Shown one piece after another: positions 7,224-15,050 of a DNA stretch of 35,080 nucleotides. How positions within the stretch are numbered: the stretch's first letter is position 1; the number at the start of each line of letters is the position of its first letter. Below the pieces are notes generated by a model, which was not told the origin of the DNA, did not search any database, and saw only the letters and a list, made by a program, of their open reading frames with translations. Source of the stretch: Bacillota bacterium (GTDB taxonomy: Bacteria; Bacillota; UBA994; UBA5500); NCBI GenBank assembly GCA_023436245.1, contig JAEZJZ010000082.1:1-35080 (forward strand), in the 5' to 3' direction. A program made the position numbers and the translations under genes.

Positions 7224-7576
7224 TTTGACCTCCTGGTACCCAGTTTCCTAGCGATACTATTGTTGAGTTGCTCGCGCCACTTGTCGCGGAAGGACTTTGC
7301 CCCTTCTTCACTGGCCAACGCCGCGCAGAAGTCCTTGACGTCTCCCAGAACCTCCTGGACACCCCGACCGTCCGCAGCCGTTTCCTCAAGCAAGCCAAGC
7401 ACACCACCTAGGATTGGCATCAGGTTGCGACCGGTGAAATCTGAGTGTGGCCAAAGATTAGCCTTGATCTCTTCCCAGGCCGCTTGATAGTCCGCCGGCA
7501 ACTGCTTGGCTCGCGACTCAAAAGATCTGAACTCCTTAGTCATGTCGTTGCCCGTGACTTTGTCCCAGAAGTTCAT
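7220..7576 (-). CDS. DUF1048 family protein (first copy)
   Basis: 118 residues. It begins MNFWDKVTGNDMTKEFRSF, then KQLPADYQAAWEEIKANLW, and has the family's GVLGLLEETAADGRGVQEVLG and DVKDFCAAL stretches, ending basic (LGTRRSK). Mostly helical, no membrane segment or signal peptide, so cytoplasmic. The start overlaps the padR stop by four bases (ATGA), and the stop overlaps the next DUF1048 start the same way, so all three are translationally coupled. DUF1048 proteins have no proven role; the constant company of PadR and DrrAB suggests a role in drug sensing or in assembling the exporter. Confidence 0.88.
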   Translation of the reverse strand: MNFWDKVTGNDMTKEFRSFESRAKQLPADYQAAWEEIKANLWPHSDFTGRNLMPILGGVLGLLEETAADGRGVQEVLGDVKDFCAALASEEGAKSFRDKWREQLNNSIARKLGTRRSK

Positions 7577-7908
7577 CGGTCATCCTCCTTCAACTCTTCG
7601 ATTTTCGACGAAACGAACTCCCACCTTGACCAGAACCTGCGCAGTTCCTCCCGCCCTGCGTTGTTGATCGCGAAAAACTTGCGCGGAGGGCCCATGTCGG
7701 AGGGTTTCTTGCTGATCTCCACCAGCTTGTTTCTTTCCAGCCGGATCAGGATGGTATACACCGTTCCCTCCACGACATCGGTGAAGCCAAGGGCGTTAAG
7801 TCGCCGCGTGATTTCGTAGCCGTAAGTTTCTTTGCGGCTGATGATTTCCAGGACGCAGCCCTCAAGCACGCCCTTGAGCATTTCCGTCAGATTATCCAGG
7901 AGAATCAC
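7573..7908 (-). CDS. PadR family transcriptional regulator
   Basis: 111 residues with the PadR winged helix: LEGCVLEIISRKETYGYEITRRL (helices 1-2), EGTVYTILIRLERNKLVEISKK (recognition helix and wing), then PPRKFFAINNAGREELRRFW and a short dimerisation helix. The usual start would be GTG 7908; GAGAG directly precedes it, so the exact start is uncertain by a few codons. PadR proteins usually repress their own operon and let go when a drug or phenolic ligand binds. It leads a five-gene operon (DUF1048 x2, DrrA-like, DrrB-like), and a palindrome overlaps the promoter, which fits self-repression. Confidence 0.93.
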   Translation of the reverse strand: MILLDNLTEMLKGVLEGCVLEIISRKETYGYEITRRLNALGFTDVVEGTVYTILIRLERNKLVEISKKPSDMGPPRKFFAINNAGREELRRFWSRWEFVSSKIEELKEDDR

Positions 7909-7937
7909 CTCTCACTACTCTGTATGACTGGTATTCA

Positions 7938-7986
7938 GTATTACTGACTACTGCTACATAGTAATACAGAATAGCGGCGTTGTCAA
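7938..7986 (-). promoter_or_regulatory. padR operon promoter with overlapping palindromic operator
   Basis: On the - strand TTGACA (7986-7981) and TACTAT (7963-7958) are separated by exactly 17 bases, a near-consensus sigma-A promoter. A perfect inverted repeat GTATTACT-N14-AGTAATAC (7938-7945 with 7960-7967) covers the -10 box and the expected start point. Its AT-rich half-site and position fit a PadR-type repressor site that would block the operon. Confidence 0.75.
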
Positions 7987-8195
7987 CGCTGACCTGCCGT
8001 GACCAGCAGATTTCCCTTAAAGAAAATGAGACCCTCAGCCGTGCGGAAGAGTACTATAGGTTCCATTTATGAAAAATGTCCATCTGAATGCCCGAGCAGG
8101 CACCGGCTTCAATGCGATGCATCTGGAGCTACAATCAACACAGCATTTTCAGCGAGGATTGGGGAGGGGGCAGGCCACTCTCTAGCTCCATGCGA
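7987..8195. other. Intergenic region between padR operon and tryptophanase
   Basis: About 200 bases upstream of the padR promoter without a supported gene. Two overlapping + strand frames (from 7999 and 8088) run antisense into the tryptophanase gene and have no recognisable sequence. Confidence 0.5.
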
Positions 8196-8227
8196 AATCG
8201 CCAGCCGGGGAAACCCGACTGGCGATT
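8196..8227 (-). terminator. Terminator of the tryptophanase gene
   Basis: AATCGCCAGCCGGG pairs with CCCGACTGGCGATT around a four-base loop, with one G-T pair. On the - strand it follows the tnaA-like stop by about 30 bases and is followed by TTTCG, a short T run. Confidence 0.65.
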
Positions 8228-8255
8228 GTTTCTGCTTGAGTTGGACTCTTGCCGA

Positions 8256-9635
8256 CTACTTCAACGGCCGCAGTTGCGCGGTGAAGTGGCGGAGCACCTT
8301 GGGCTGCCAGACGATTTCATAACCCCTCACCTGTTCTGCCCGCTGCATCACATTGATCACTGCTTCCGCCACTACATCCAGATGCGCCTGGGTGTAGACG
8401 CGACGAGGCACACAGAGACGCGTGAATTCCATTTCGCTCTCCGGCTGTTCTCCGGTGACCGGGTCCGGATCAAGCATGTAGGAGCCGATGTCGCAGCCGC
8501 GAATTCCCGCCTCGAGGTAGAGCTCGAGCGCCAGGGCCTGGGCCGGAAACTCGTAGTAAGGAATGTGCGGCAGCATCTTCCTGGCATCCAGGAAAATGGC
8601 GTGGCCCCCCACTGGGTACTGGAACGGCACTCCCGCCTCTCGCAGCAACTCTCCGAGATACTCGACCTGCCCCAGACGATAACGCAGGAAGTCGGGGTCG
8701 GTGCCCTCATAGAGCCCAATGGCCATCGCCTCTAGATCGCGCCCGGCCAAGCCGCCATAGGTAACAAAGCCTTCGTAGGGAACGGTCAGTCCCTTGACGG
8801 CCACAAACAGATCTTCATCTTCCTTAATGCCGATCAGCCCGCCCATGTTCACGATCGCATCCTTCTTGGCGGACATGGTGAAGGCGCAGGCGTAGCTGAA
8901 GGCTTCGCGGGTGATCTCGATGATCGACTTATCGGCGTAGCCAGGCTCGCGCGTCTTGATGAAGTAGGCGTTTTCGGCAAAGCGAGCGGCATCGATGATC
9001 ATCGGAATGCCGTACTCTCTGGCTACTTCGGACGTCTCGCGGATGTTCTGCATGGAGACCGGCTGCCCACCGGCGGTATTGTTGGTGATGGTCATGATGA
9101 TCACGCCGATCTTCTCCACCCCAACCTCTTCGATGAACGCCCTGAGACCCAGGATGTCCATGTTGCCCTTGAACGGCGCGTAGTGCTCGGTGTCCCTCGC
9201 CTCCGCTACCACCAAATCCTTCGGTATCGCCTTGCAGAGGCCGACGTGCCCGCGCGTGGTGTCAAAGTGCATGTTGGCCACGGAGTATTGGCCTTCCTTG
9301 AGCAGACAAGGCAACAGCACCTTCTCGGCCGCCCGGCCCTGATGTACCGGCTGGGCAAAGCGGTAGCCGAAAATGTCCCTCACGGCATCCATCAGCCGAT
9401 AGTAGCTGCGGGCCCCGGCGTAGCTCTCGTCCCCACGAATCATGCCGGCCCACTGGCTGTCGCTCATCGCGCCGGTACCGCTGTCGGTGAGCATGTCGAT
9501 GTAGACATAGTCGCTCTTCAGGCCGAAGACATTGTAGCCGGCCTCTTGGATGTAGCGTTCTCTCTCCTCTCGGGTTGTGAGCCGTAGCGGCTCCACCATC
9601 TTGATCTTGAACGGTTCGGCGACGTACTTTGCCAC
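8256..9635 (-). CDS. tnaA: Tryptophanase (L-tryptophan indole-lyase)
   Basis: 459 residues, full length for the beta-eliminating lyase family (tryptophanase and tyrosine phenol-lyase), which use pyridoxal phosphate to split L-tryptophan into indole, pyruvate and ammonia, or tyrosine into phenol. Family anchors: AEPFKIKMVEPLRLTTREER, YIDMLTDSGTGAMSDSQWAGM, PVHQGRAAEK, TITNNTAGGQPVSM, DAARFAENAYFIK and the PLP lysine in MSAKKDAIVN (Lys 258 or its neighbour). I call tryptophanase because GDESYAGARSYYRL, and IGSY where the phenol-lyase has an Arg in MERGI, follow E. coli TnaA. GTG 9635 has GGGAGGAA upstream. No tryptophan permease or tnaC-like leader lies beside it. Confidence 0.87.
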   Translation of the reverse strand: MAKYVAEPFKIKMVEPLRLTTREERERYIQEAGYNVFGLKSDYVYIDMLTDSGTGAMSDSQWAGMIRGDESYAGARSYYRLMDAVRDIFGYRFAQPVHQGRAAEKVLLPCLLKEGQYSVANMHFDTTRGHVGLCKAIPKDLVVAEARDTEHYAPFKGNMDILGLRAFIEEVGVEKIGVIIMTITNNTAGGQPVSMQNIRETSEVAREYGIPMIIDAARFAENAYFIKTREPGYADKSIIEITREAFSYACAFTMSAKKDAIVNMGGLIGIKEDEDLFVAVKGLTVPYEGFVTYGGLAGRDLEAMAIGLYEGTDPDFLRYRLGQVEYLGELLREAGVPFQYPVGGHAIFLDARKMLPHIPYYEFPAQALALELYLEAGIRGCDIGSYMLDPDPVTGEQPESEMEFTRLCVPRRVYTQAHLDVVAEAVINVMQRAEQVRGYEIVWQPKVLRHFTAQLRPLK

Positions 9636-9687
9636 TTCTGCTTCCTCCCATCAGCTTCGATCATTTGAGAAATTCACTTACTTTACC

Positions 9688-9716
9688 ATTTTAACCCCAG
9701 TTTGCCGAGATGACAA
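9688..9716 (-). promoter_or_regulatory. Promoter of the tryptophanase gene
   Basis: On the - strand TTGTCA (9716-9711) and TAAAAT (9693-9688) are separated by 17 bases. The leader to GTG 9635 would be only about 45 bases, too short for a tnaC-type tryptophan-sensing leader peptide. Confidence 0.65.
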
Positions 9717-9756
9717 CGACCCTGAATACGGGAAAACAGGCCAACACATGTCAAGA

Positions 9757-9784
9757 GGAGCGCCCCACAAGATGGGTGCGCTCC
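9757..9784 (-). terminator. Terminator of the mnmD-like gene
   Basis: GGAGCGCCCC and GGGTGCGCTCC pair with one bulge around a short loop. On the - strand it follows the mnmD-like stop by about 50 bases and is followed by TCTTGA, a weak T tract. Confidence 0.55.
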
Positions 9785-9832
9785 GTCTTCATCAATGGCT
9801 GGCCAGATTCCTTTTCTTGAGTCACTCCGGTT

Positions 9833-10528
9833 TCACTTCAGACCCTGCAGCACTTCCTTCTTGCCGCCGCAACCGGGGTGACGCCGGAGTGTGAACCCGG
9901 CTGCCGCGAGCCCGTTTCTGACAACACTGGCCACTGTGTAGGTGGAGCAAGTGCCGCCAACCTTGGTCTTCTGCCCAATCGCGAGCAGCAACTCAGGTCG
10001 CCACATGGAAGGGTTCTTCTTTGGACCGTGCCCGTCCAAGAACCAGACATCGCAGGGTGTAGCCAGGGCCTCCACCATTTCCAGCGCCTCGCCAATCCAG
10101 AGGTGCAGCCGAATGGTGCCGAACGGCTGCTGCAGGCACAGCTCGTGCCACCCGGGCGGGCTGGTGTCTATGCCCTCGTATGCCGACAGGAGTTCAGCTA
10201 CTTCCCCGCCGGCACGGTCTCTGAACCCGTCGAGAATGGATCGCATCCGCGACGGCTCGAGCGGGTACATCTCAACGGAATAGTAGTCGATGGTCACGTT
10301 CCGTAACGAACTGCAGTTCAAAAACTCCATTAGCGCCACCACGATCCGCCCTACCCCGAAGCCGGTTTCTCCGATCACGAAGGGCAATCCAGCCTCGCCT
10401 GCTCTGGCGATTCTAGAGAGGAGCTCGTTGTTCCGGAAGTGAATCTGCTGCGCCTCGTCCAGAGCGTTGACCACGTCAAAATAGCGATCGTCGAACTTCT
10501 CATTCACGAGATGGGCTGGTGTCAGCAT
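9833..10528 (-). CDS. mnmD: MnmD-like tRNA (mnm5s2U34) methyltransferase
   Basis: 231 residues from ATG 10528, which has AAGGGGG about nine bases upstream; the longer frame to 10630 adds 34 residues unlike the family. It is a stand-alone version of the MnmC methyltransferase domain (DUF752): FRNNELLSRIARAGE, the SAM loop VIGETGFGVGRIVV (where MnmC has E-L-G-F-G-T-G), then DVWFLDGHGPKKNPSMWRPELL and GGTCSTYTVASVVRNGLAAAGF, HPGCGGKKEVLQG. This enzyme puts the last methyl group on the wobble uridine of certain tRNAs using SAM. Bacillota carry this short form without the oxidase domain. The gene stands alone. Confidence 0.85.
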   Translation of the reverse strand: MLTPAHLVNEKFDDRYFDVVNALDEAQQIHFRNNELLSRIARAGEAGLPFVIGETGFGVGRIVVALMEFLNCSSLRNVTIDYYSVEMYPLEPSRMRSILDGFRDRAGGEVAELLSAYEGIDTSPPGWHELCLQQPFGTIRLHLWIGEALEMVEALATPCDVWFLDGHGPKKNPSMWRPELLLAIGQKTKVGGTCSTYTVASVVRNGLAAAGFTLRRHPGCGGKKEVLQGLK

Positions 10529-10632
10529 GCCCAATGCCCCCTTACCAGTTGTGCACAGCGCAGAGCCGGGGGAAAGTAGTTGCTTTCCGCTAGCGCTGCA
10601 CCCAAGGCCCGAATTCCGAGTTGTGTGCATTG

Positions 10633-10641
10633 ATTATATCA
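10633..10641 (-). promoter_or_regulatory. Extended -10 promoter of the mnmD-like gene
   Basis: On the - strand TGATATAAT (10641-10633) is a perfect extended -10 box. No good -35 box lies 16-18 bases upstream, which is usual for extended -10 promoters. The leader would be about 100 bases. Confidence 0.5.
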
Positions 10642-10752
10642 CAAGCCTATATTGGAACTCTTAGCCCGACGCTGAGGGATCTCTCTCCAATAGCATACCT
10701 CGCATTTCCTTTACTGTAGAGCTGTGTGGTATGGTGCGGCGAGAGAAGTAAA

Positions 10753-10770
10753 GAGCAGCCGCAGCTGCTC
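10753..10770 (-). terminator. Terminator of the FAD oxidoreductase gene
   Basis: GAGCAGC-CGCA-GCTGCTC is a perfect seven-base stem. On the - strand it is followed by TTTACTTCTC and lies 50 bases past the oxidoreductase stop. Confidence 0.65.
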
Positions 10771-10822
10771 AGTACCCGGAGTTGCAGTTCATGACTGACA
10801 TATGTAAGCACGCTCTATTCCC

Positions 10823-12352
10823 TCATTGGGAACTCTGGTTGAAGTATGAAGTGAACTCCTGCTTCAGGTCGATACCGTCGCTCTTCAGAATCTCCTTGGC
10901 CAGATAGTAGCCACTGGCCATCACCCCAGCCACACCGAAACCGGGGAACACCCATTGCCCCACCAAATACAGGTCCCTCATATCCGTTCTCTGCTTCAGG
11001 TATCGCCCATAGTCACGTTCTTCTATCGCCCAGCCCATGAAAGAGCCCTGCTGGCTGTAAGTGTAGCGTTCGAAAGTCACGGGGGTAGACAACTCGTGGT
11101 GTACGAGGGCTGTTCTGAAGCCTTCCCCCAAATGGTCTGAGATGCGACGCAAGATCGCTGCCTCAACCCGCTGCTTGAGGGATCGATAGGCCTCCCCGCG
11201 CGCCCTGCCAGCTTCCGTCTTCCACTCATCCTCATAGTCATATGCCAGCGGAATCAGCGCCACCAGCGGTCTGTACCTATCTCCCTCTCGCTTGGGATAG
11301 ATGTTGATTACAATCGGAGCCGTTTCCTCCGTGTGCTCCTCCGGTTGCTTCAGATAGTCCTTGCTTCCGGTGATGCTGATGCACTCCACGTTGCCCAAAT
11401 CGTAGCGTTCATCCACGGCCATGAACAAGGCACACACTGCAGGAAAGATCCGCTTTCCGGCAATCTGCTGCCGCATCTTCTGCACCCGGTCTGCGGCTGT
11501 CTTAATCCAGCCGTAAGTGTACTGAGGAGAGGCATTGCTGATTACCCGCCCGTGATACTCCTCCCCTGCCTTGGTCCGGACACCGTAGGCGCGACCATCC
11601 TGCGCCAAAATCTCGGTCACCTCCGTGTTCAACTTCAGCACGCCGCCCAACTGCTGCAGGCTCTTGACTGCGGCATCTGGAATCGCCTGCATGCCGGCCT
11701 TCGGGTACACATTGTTGCCGAACACACCCCATTGATAAGCGAACGCCATGAATACCATCGGATATGGGCAATAAGAGTAGATCGCCGCCTTCAGTTCCGC
11801 TGAGTCAGTGATTCTATCCAGTATCTTCTGTACATCCTTATTCCCGTACTTCATGAACATCGGCCTCTGCCGCTTCGCTTGCAGCCCAAACCTGATCAAC
11901 TGCAGCAGGTTCATGTCGTAGGGAGGCTCCGGTGCCTCCGTGCCGGAGAACATCTCCCGGTTGATCGTCTCCATGATCTGAAACAACTGCTCTACATCGG
12001 CCCCGTACTCCGGAAATGCGCTCTTGAGATCCTCCTGGATGCGTCCATGCCGCAGCACATGCCGCTTGCCGTCTATGTAACAGTTCATGTCCCCCTTGCA
12101 GAGAACGGTCTCAATCGGTGGGCCGCCCCAGTATTCCAGAAACTGAGGGATCGTCTGGTTCTCCCGCAGCTCGTACAGACCGTGAATCCCCAAGTCAAAA
12201 TGGACACCTTTTCGGGCAAAGGATGTCACCAATCCGCCTGGAATATTGTGCTTTTCCAGGACCAAGACTCGTTTATTGTACTTGGCCAGAAAATTGGCTG
12301 CGCTCAAACCACCCATGCCCGCGCCAATGATGATGAAATCGTACTGCTCCAT
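10823..12352 (-). CDS. FAD-dependent oxidoreductase, CrtISO/phytoene-desaturase-like
   Basis: 509 residues. The N-terminus YDFIIIGAGMGGLSAANFLAKYNKRVLVLEKHNIPGG is a textbook dinucleotide-binding (GxGxxG) fold with its acidic end, and the C-terminus QWVFPGFGVAGVMASGYYLAKEI is the matching second FAD motif of the carotenoid isomerase/retinol saturase/phytoene desaturase family. The middle is the variable substrate domain. No carotenoid synthesis genes (crtB, crtM) lie nearby, so the true substrate is open; relatives in anaerobes act on isoprenoid or lipid substrates. I prefer ATG 12352, where GGGGGG ends four bases upstream, over GTG 12364. It has its own promoter and terminator. Confidence 0.85.
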   Translation of the reverse strand: MEQYDFIIIGAGMGGLSAANFLAKYNKRVLVLEKHNIPGGLVTSFARKGVHFDLGIHGLYELRENQTIPQFLEYWGGPPIETVLCKGDMNCYIDGKRHVLRHGRIQEDLKSAFPEYGADVEQLFQIMETINREMFSGTEAPEPPYDMNLLQLIRFGLQAKRQRPMFMKYGNKDVQKILDRITDSAELKAAIYSYCPYPMVFMAFAYQWGVFGNNVYPKAGMQAIPDAAVKSLQQLGGVLKLNTEVTEILAQDGRAYGVRTKAGEEYHGRVISNASPQYTYGWIKTAADRVQKMRQQIAGKRIFPAVCALFMAVDERYDLGNVECISITGSKDYLKQPEEHTEETAPIVINIYPKREGDRYRPLVALIPLAYDYEDEWKTEAGRARGEAYRSLKQRVEAAILRRISDHLGEGFRTALVHHELSTPVTFERYTYSQQGSFMGWAIEERDYGRYLKQRTDMRDLYLVGQWVFPGFGVAGVMASGYYLAKEILKSDGIDLKQEFTSYFNQSSQ

Positions 12353-12372
12353 GCTGCCCCCCACCCGGTCAA

Positions 12373-12401
12373 TTAGTAGGATGAATCTTTCGTTTATGCA
12401 A
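12373..12401 (-). promoter_or_regulatory. Promoter of the FAD oxidoreductase gene
   Basis: On the - strand TTGCAT (12401-12396) and TACTAA (12378-12373) are separated by 17 bases. Transcription would start about 14 bases before ATG 12352, leaving room only for the ribosome binding site. Confidence 0.55.
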
Positions 12402-12477
12402 CTTCACGCTTCCCTATAGACACTCTACTAGTTCGGCAAAGCGGAGACAAGACCGACATTCCCAAACCAGTGACTCA

Positions 12478-12504
12478 TGAAAACAGCGGCATCGGGGATG
12501 CCGC
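12478..12504 (-). terminator. Terminator of the VOC protein gene
   Basis: GCGGCATC and GATGCCGC pair around GGG (12486-12504). On the - strand the stem is followed by TGTTTTC (12484-12478). It lies about 45 bases past the VOC stop. Confidence 0.75.
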
Positions 12505-12547
12505 CCAATACCGCTCTTAGCTGTTTCATTGCATCAGCACAACTGAA

Positions 12548-12952
12548 CTACCTCAGTGCCGTGAACATCCAGTTGATGCCGAACCGGTCCCGCAGGGAGC
12601 CGTGCGCGACAGCAAAGAAGGACGGCGCGAGCTCCATATAGACCACTGCGCCCCGCTTCAAGACATCCCAGGCCGTTTGCACGAGTTCCGAATCCTTCGT
12701 CGTGATGGAAACATACATGTTATCCCCCGCCTGAGCTGGCCCGGAACTGTCCGCACACATGACTTCCGTGCCGCCCCACTGCAGGCGTGCATGGAGTACA
12801 AGATTTCTGTCGCTGTCAGGAACCGGAAAATTGGGGTCCGGCGGCATATCTCCATACTTCTGCAGCTCGACAATCTCGGCCCCGAAAGCCTGCACATAGG
12901 TCTGCAGTGCCTCCGCGCAGTGACGGTTGAACATCAGGTAATGAGAAAACAT
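12548..12952 (-). CDS. VOC family protein (PhnB/glyoxalase-like)
   Basis: 134 residues from ATG 12952, with GGGAGGTGC just upstream; the longer frame to 13024 adds 24 residues without family character. It has the PhnB type of the vicinal-oxygen-chelate fold: YLMFNRHCAEALQTYVQAFGAEI, then VLHARLQWGGTEVMCADSSG, NMYVSITTKDSELVQTAWDVLKRGAVV and the closing FGINWMF. Many PhnB-like proteins have lost the metal-binding residues of true glyoxalases and bind other small ligands, so no reaction can be assigned. It appears to be a single-gene unit in a run of leftward single genes. Confidence 0.87.
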   Translation of the reverse strand: MFSHYLMFNRHCAEALQTYVQAFGAEIVELQKYGDMPPDPNFPVPDSDRNLVLHARLQWGGTEVMCADSSGPAQAGDNMYVSITTKDSELVQTAWDVLKRGAVVYMELAPSFFAVAHGSLRDRFGINWMFTALR

Positions 12953-13160
12953 AAAGCACCTCCCGTGATTACTGGTCAGACCGCCTCCGTAACGACTAAG
13001 GAATCCCGCTGACCGACGGTTCATGGCCTTAGCTGACGAAGACAGTCATCTGCAAACAAGTATTCCCCAATGAGGCAGGAAAGGCGCACAGCATTCAAGA
13101 GACTGGAGGATGGCCAATGGCTGGATCTGAACGATAGGACGTTCTGGCAAGAATCGAGGG

Positions 13161-13206
13161 GCGTGCCGCGGCCCGTTTCAATCAGAACGTTCCGCAGCAC
13201 ACCCCT
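13161..13206 (-). terminator. Possible terminator of the FMN enzyme gene
   Basis: On the - strand GGGGTGTGCTGCGG pairs with CCGCGGCACGCCCC; both imperfect positions become G-U pairs in RNA read from this strand, so the hairpin favours - strand transcripts. The loop is about 20 bases and no T run follows, so it may be a weak or factor-aided stop. Confidence 0.45.
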
Positions 13207-13225
13207 TTAGCATGGCTACTGAATA

Positions 13226-14779
13226 CTAGAGGTCAGACAACGCTGTCAGGAGCGCCTGCTCGTAGGTTGGCAAACCGGAGACCTTGGCCGCCAACTCGGT
13301 TAGCGGGACGATGTCGCTCTGGCTGATGCTCTCCAGCGTGAACTTGCGGTTGAGCGTCATCAATTGCTGCAACCCGACACCGATACGGTGCAAATAGGAA
13401 TAAAGCGCCATCGCCCCGGGGGCAATCTGCGAAACATCATCGCCATAGATGCCCTTCAGTGCCTTATAGTCATCGAAGATCTCTGGAATGTTCTGCCCGA
13501 AGCGGGTGAGCGGCGCAGGTGTCTTGCCTTGCGAGATCAACTCGCCAATTTGCTTGCCGACATTGGCTGCAGCCATGGCGGCGCGGCCGATACCAACCAG
13601 GTTGATATAGGGGGCCCCCAGTGCCAGTCCCTTGAAGACATGATCCTCCATGGCAAACCCACCAGCGATGGCCACCTGCGGTAGCTGATAGCCCTTGGCC
13701 TCCATCGTCTGCAGTATGCGGTAGACCATGCACTCCAGATTGACGGTAGGCACGCCCCACTCGTTCATCATCTTCACCGGGCTGTTGCCGCTGCCGCCCC
13801 CTGCACCGTCCACGGTGACCAGATCCACGCCAGCCTTGGCGGCGATGCGGAAGATTTTGACCATGTCCTCCGCTGCATATGGACCGGTCTTGAAGCAGAC
13901 GCGCTTAGCGCCCAGCTCTCTCAGCTGAGCGACACGGGCAACCAAACCAGCCTCATCCCACATCGGCAACTTACCGATCTTCTCAAACACCGGCCCCTTG
14001 CCTGCCCGGTAGTCGGCTGCTACCTTTGCATCGCTCGGGTCTGGATAGACGATATATCCCATCTGCTGATACTTGATCGCTTGGTCGAGATCGGTCACCC
14101 GGCCCATGCCCTGGATTCCTTTGGCAGCTTGCCCGAATTTCAGTTCCACCGACTGCACCAACTCGCGGCGCAAAGCATATTCCAGCACGCCGAGCTCCTC
14201 ATCGTCATAGTTGGCCTGCAGAATGATGTCTCCAAACCCGCGTTCGTATTGCCGGAAGGACGCAACCATCTCATCGATCAAGGGCGATGAAGCAACCTTG
14301 CCATCTGCCAAGACCAGGCCCTTGTCCTTGGCCACCACGTCCTCGCCGATCACCACCAACACGCCTGCCAGCGCCGCCCCCGCGTAGTAGTCCCGCCAGT
14401 TCAGCTTGGCCATTGCCGGTAACACAATCGGCGCGAGCAACTGCACCGGATGCTGCTTGCCCATGGTAGTCCCCATCTTGGCATGCGGGAAGGTGGCCAC
14501 GTTGGCGTCGGCCGAACAGCCCGACGCTCCGAAGACATGCCCGTTGATGTTGAACTGAGAAAAATCGAGGGGGTAGTCCTTCTCAGATGCAAACTGATTG
14601 ATGTCAGTCTGATAAGGGTAGATCGCCTCTGAACCGCGAACAGCTGACAGCCCAATTTCGCAGCTGCCGATGCAATTAGCGGTGCAAACCGAACACATTC
14701 CGGAAAACCCGGACAGGTGTTCGGGCGTACGCATCTTGGTGTTGGTGACCGAACTTCCAAGCGGTGAACTGTATGACAT
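13226..14779 (-). CDS. FMN-binding glutamate-synthase-like enzyme with N-terminal Cys cluster
   Basis: 517 residues. The body is the FMN-binding barrel of the glutamate synthase large subunit: VELKFGQAAKGIQGMGRV (loop that holds FMN), VCFKTGPYAAEDM, VDLVTVDGAGGGSGNSP (substrate/FMN loop) and PQVAIAGGFAMEDHVFKGLALGAPYINLVGIGRAAM. It lacks both the glutaminase domain and the large C-terminal beta-helix of full GltB. The N-terminus holds a compact C-x2-C-x3-C-x3-C group (Cys 29, 32, 36, 40) in GMCSVCTANCIGSCEIG, likely an iron-sulfur site. Such short FMN proteins are common in anaerobes and archaea and are annotated as glutamate-synthase-family, with real substrates unproven. ATG 14779 has GAGGAGG upstream, plus its own promoter. 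Confidence 0.88.
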   Translation of the reverse strand: MSYSSPLGSSVTNTKMRTPEHLSGFSGMCSVCTANCIGSCEIGLSAVRGSEAIYPYQTDINQFASEKDYPLDFSQFNINGHVFGASGCSADANVATFPHAKMGTTMGKQHPVQLLAPIVLPAMAKLNWRDYYAGAALAGVLVVIGEDVVAKDKGLVLADGKVASSPLIDEMVASFRQYERGFGDIILQANYDDEELGVLEYALRRELVQSVELKFGQAAKGIQGMGRVTDLDQAIKYQQMGYIVYPDPSDAKVAADYRAGKGPVFEKIGKLPMWDEAGLVARVAQLRELGAKRVCFKTGPYAAEDMVKIFRIAAKAGVDLVTVDGAGGGSGNSPVKMMNEWGVPTVNLECMVYRILQTMEAKGYQLPQVAIAGGFAMEDHVFKGLALGAPYINLVGIGRAAMAAANVGKQIGELISQGKTPAPLTRFGQNIPEIFDDYKALKGIYGDDVSQIAPGAMALYSYLHRIGVGLQQLMTLNRKFTLESISQSDIVPLTELAAKVSGLPTYEQALLTALSDL

Positions 14780-14843
14780 GCTTCAGCCTCCTCTTGTGGT
14801 TTCCCCGAAATAGGCTCAGACTATTTCCATTTCTTTCACCTAT

Positions 14844-14871
14844 ATTCTACTCTGTTTTGGGCATATGTCAA
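14844..14871 (-). promoter_or_regulatory. Promoter of the FMN enzyme gene
   Basis: On the - strand a consensus TTGACA (14871-14866) is followed after 16 bases by TAGAAT (14849-14844); AATAT just beyond allows an 18-base reading too. The leader is about 60 bases. Confidence 0.65.
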
Positions 14872-15050
14872 TTTGGACAAAAGGAGAATAAAAGGATGAG
14901 CGGCGCGAAATGGTGCCGGCCACCTAACGGGCGGGCGCACACATGGCCGTCTATCACCAATCCTTGACTGCTCGTCAGGCTGCAAAAGCCGAAGGGGAGC
15001 CTGCTTGTGCAGACCCCCCCTTGATCACTCGAGCTTCCTGAAGTGGCGGG
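14872..15050. other. Intergenic region after the C11 peptidase
   Basis: It contains one imperfect hairpin (CTGCAAAAGC with GCTTGTGCAG, about 14980-15012), which could end the leftward peptidase transcript although no clear T run follows. No gene is supported. Confidence 0.4.

Noticed and set aside
8256..9635. Tyrosine phenol-lyase as the identity of the beta-eliminating lyase
   Set aside because: The phenol-lyase Arg in its MERGI segment is replaced by Ile (DIGS), as in tryptophanase, and GDESYAGARSYY follows TnaA. I rely on memory of these sequences, so an alignment should confirm it.
10823..12352. Calling the FAD enzyme phytoene desaturase (CrtI)
   Set aside because: Only the general fold is visible and no carotenoid genes are present, so the narrower name is not supported.
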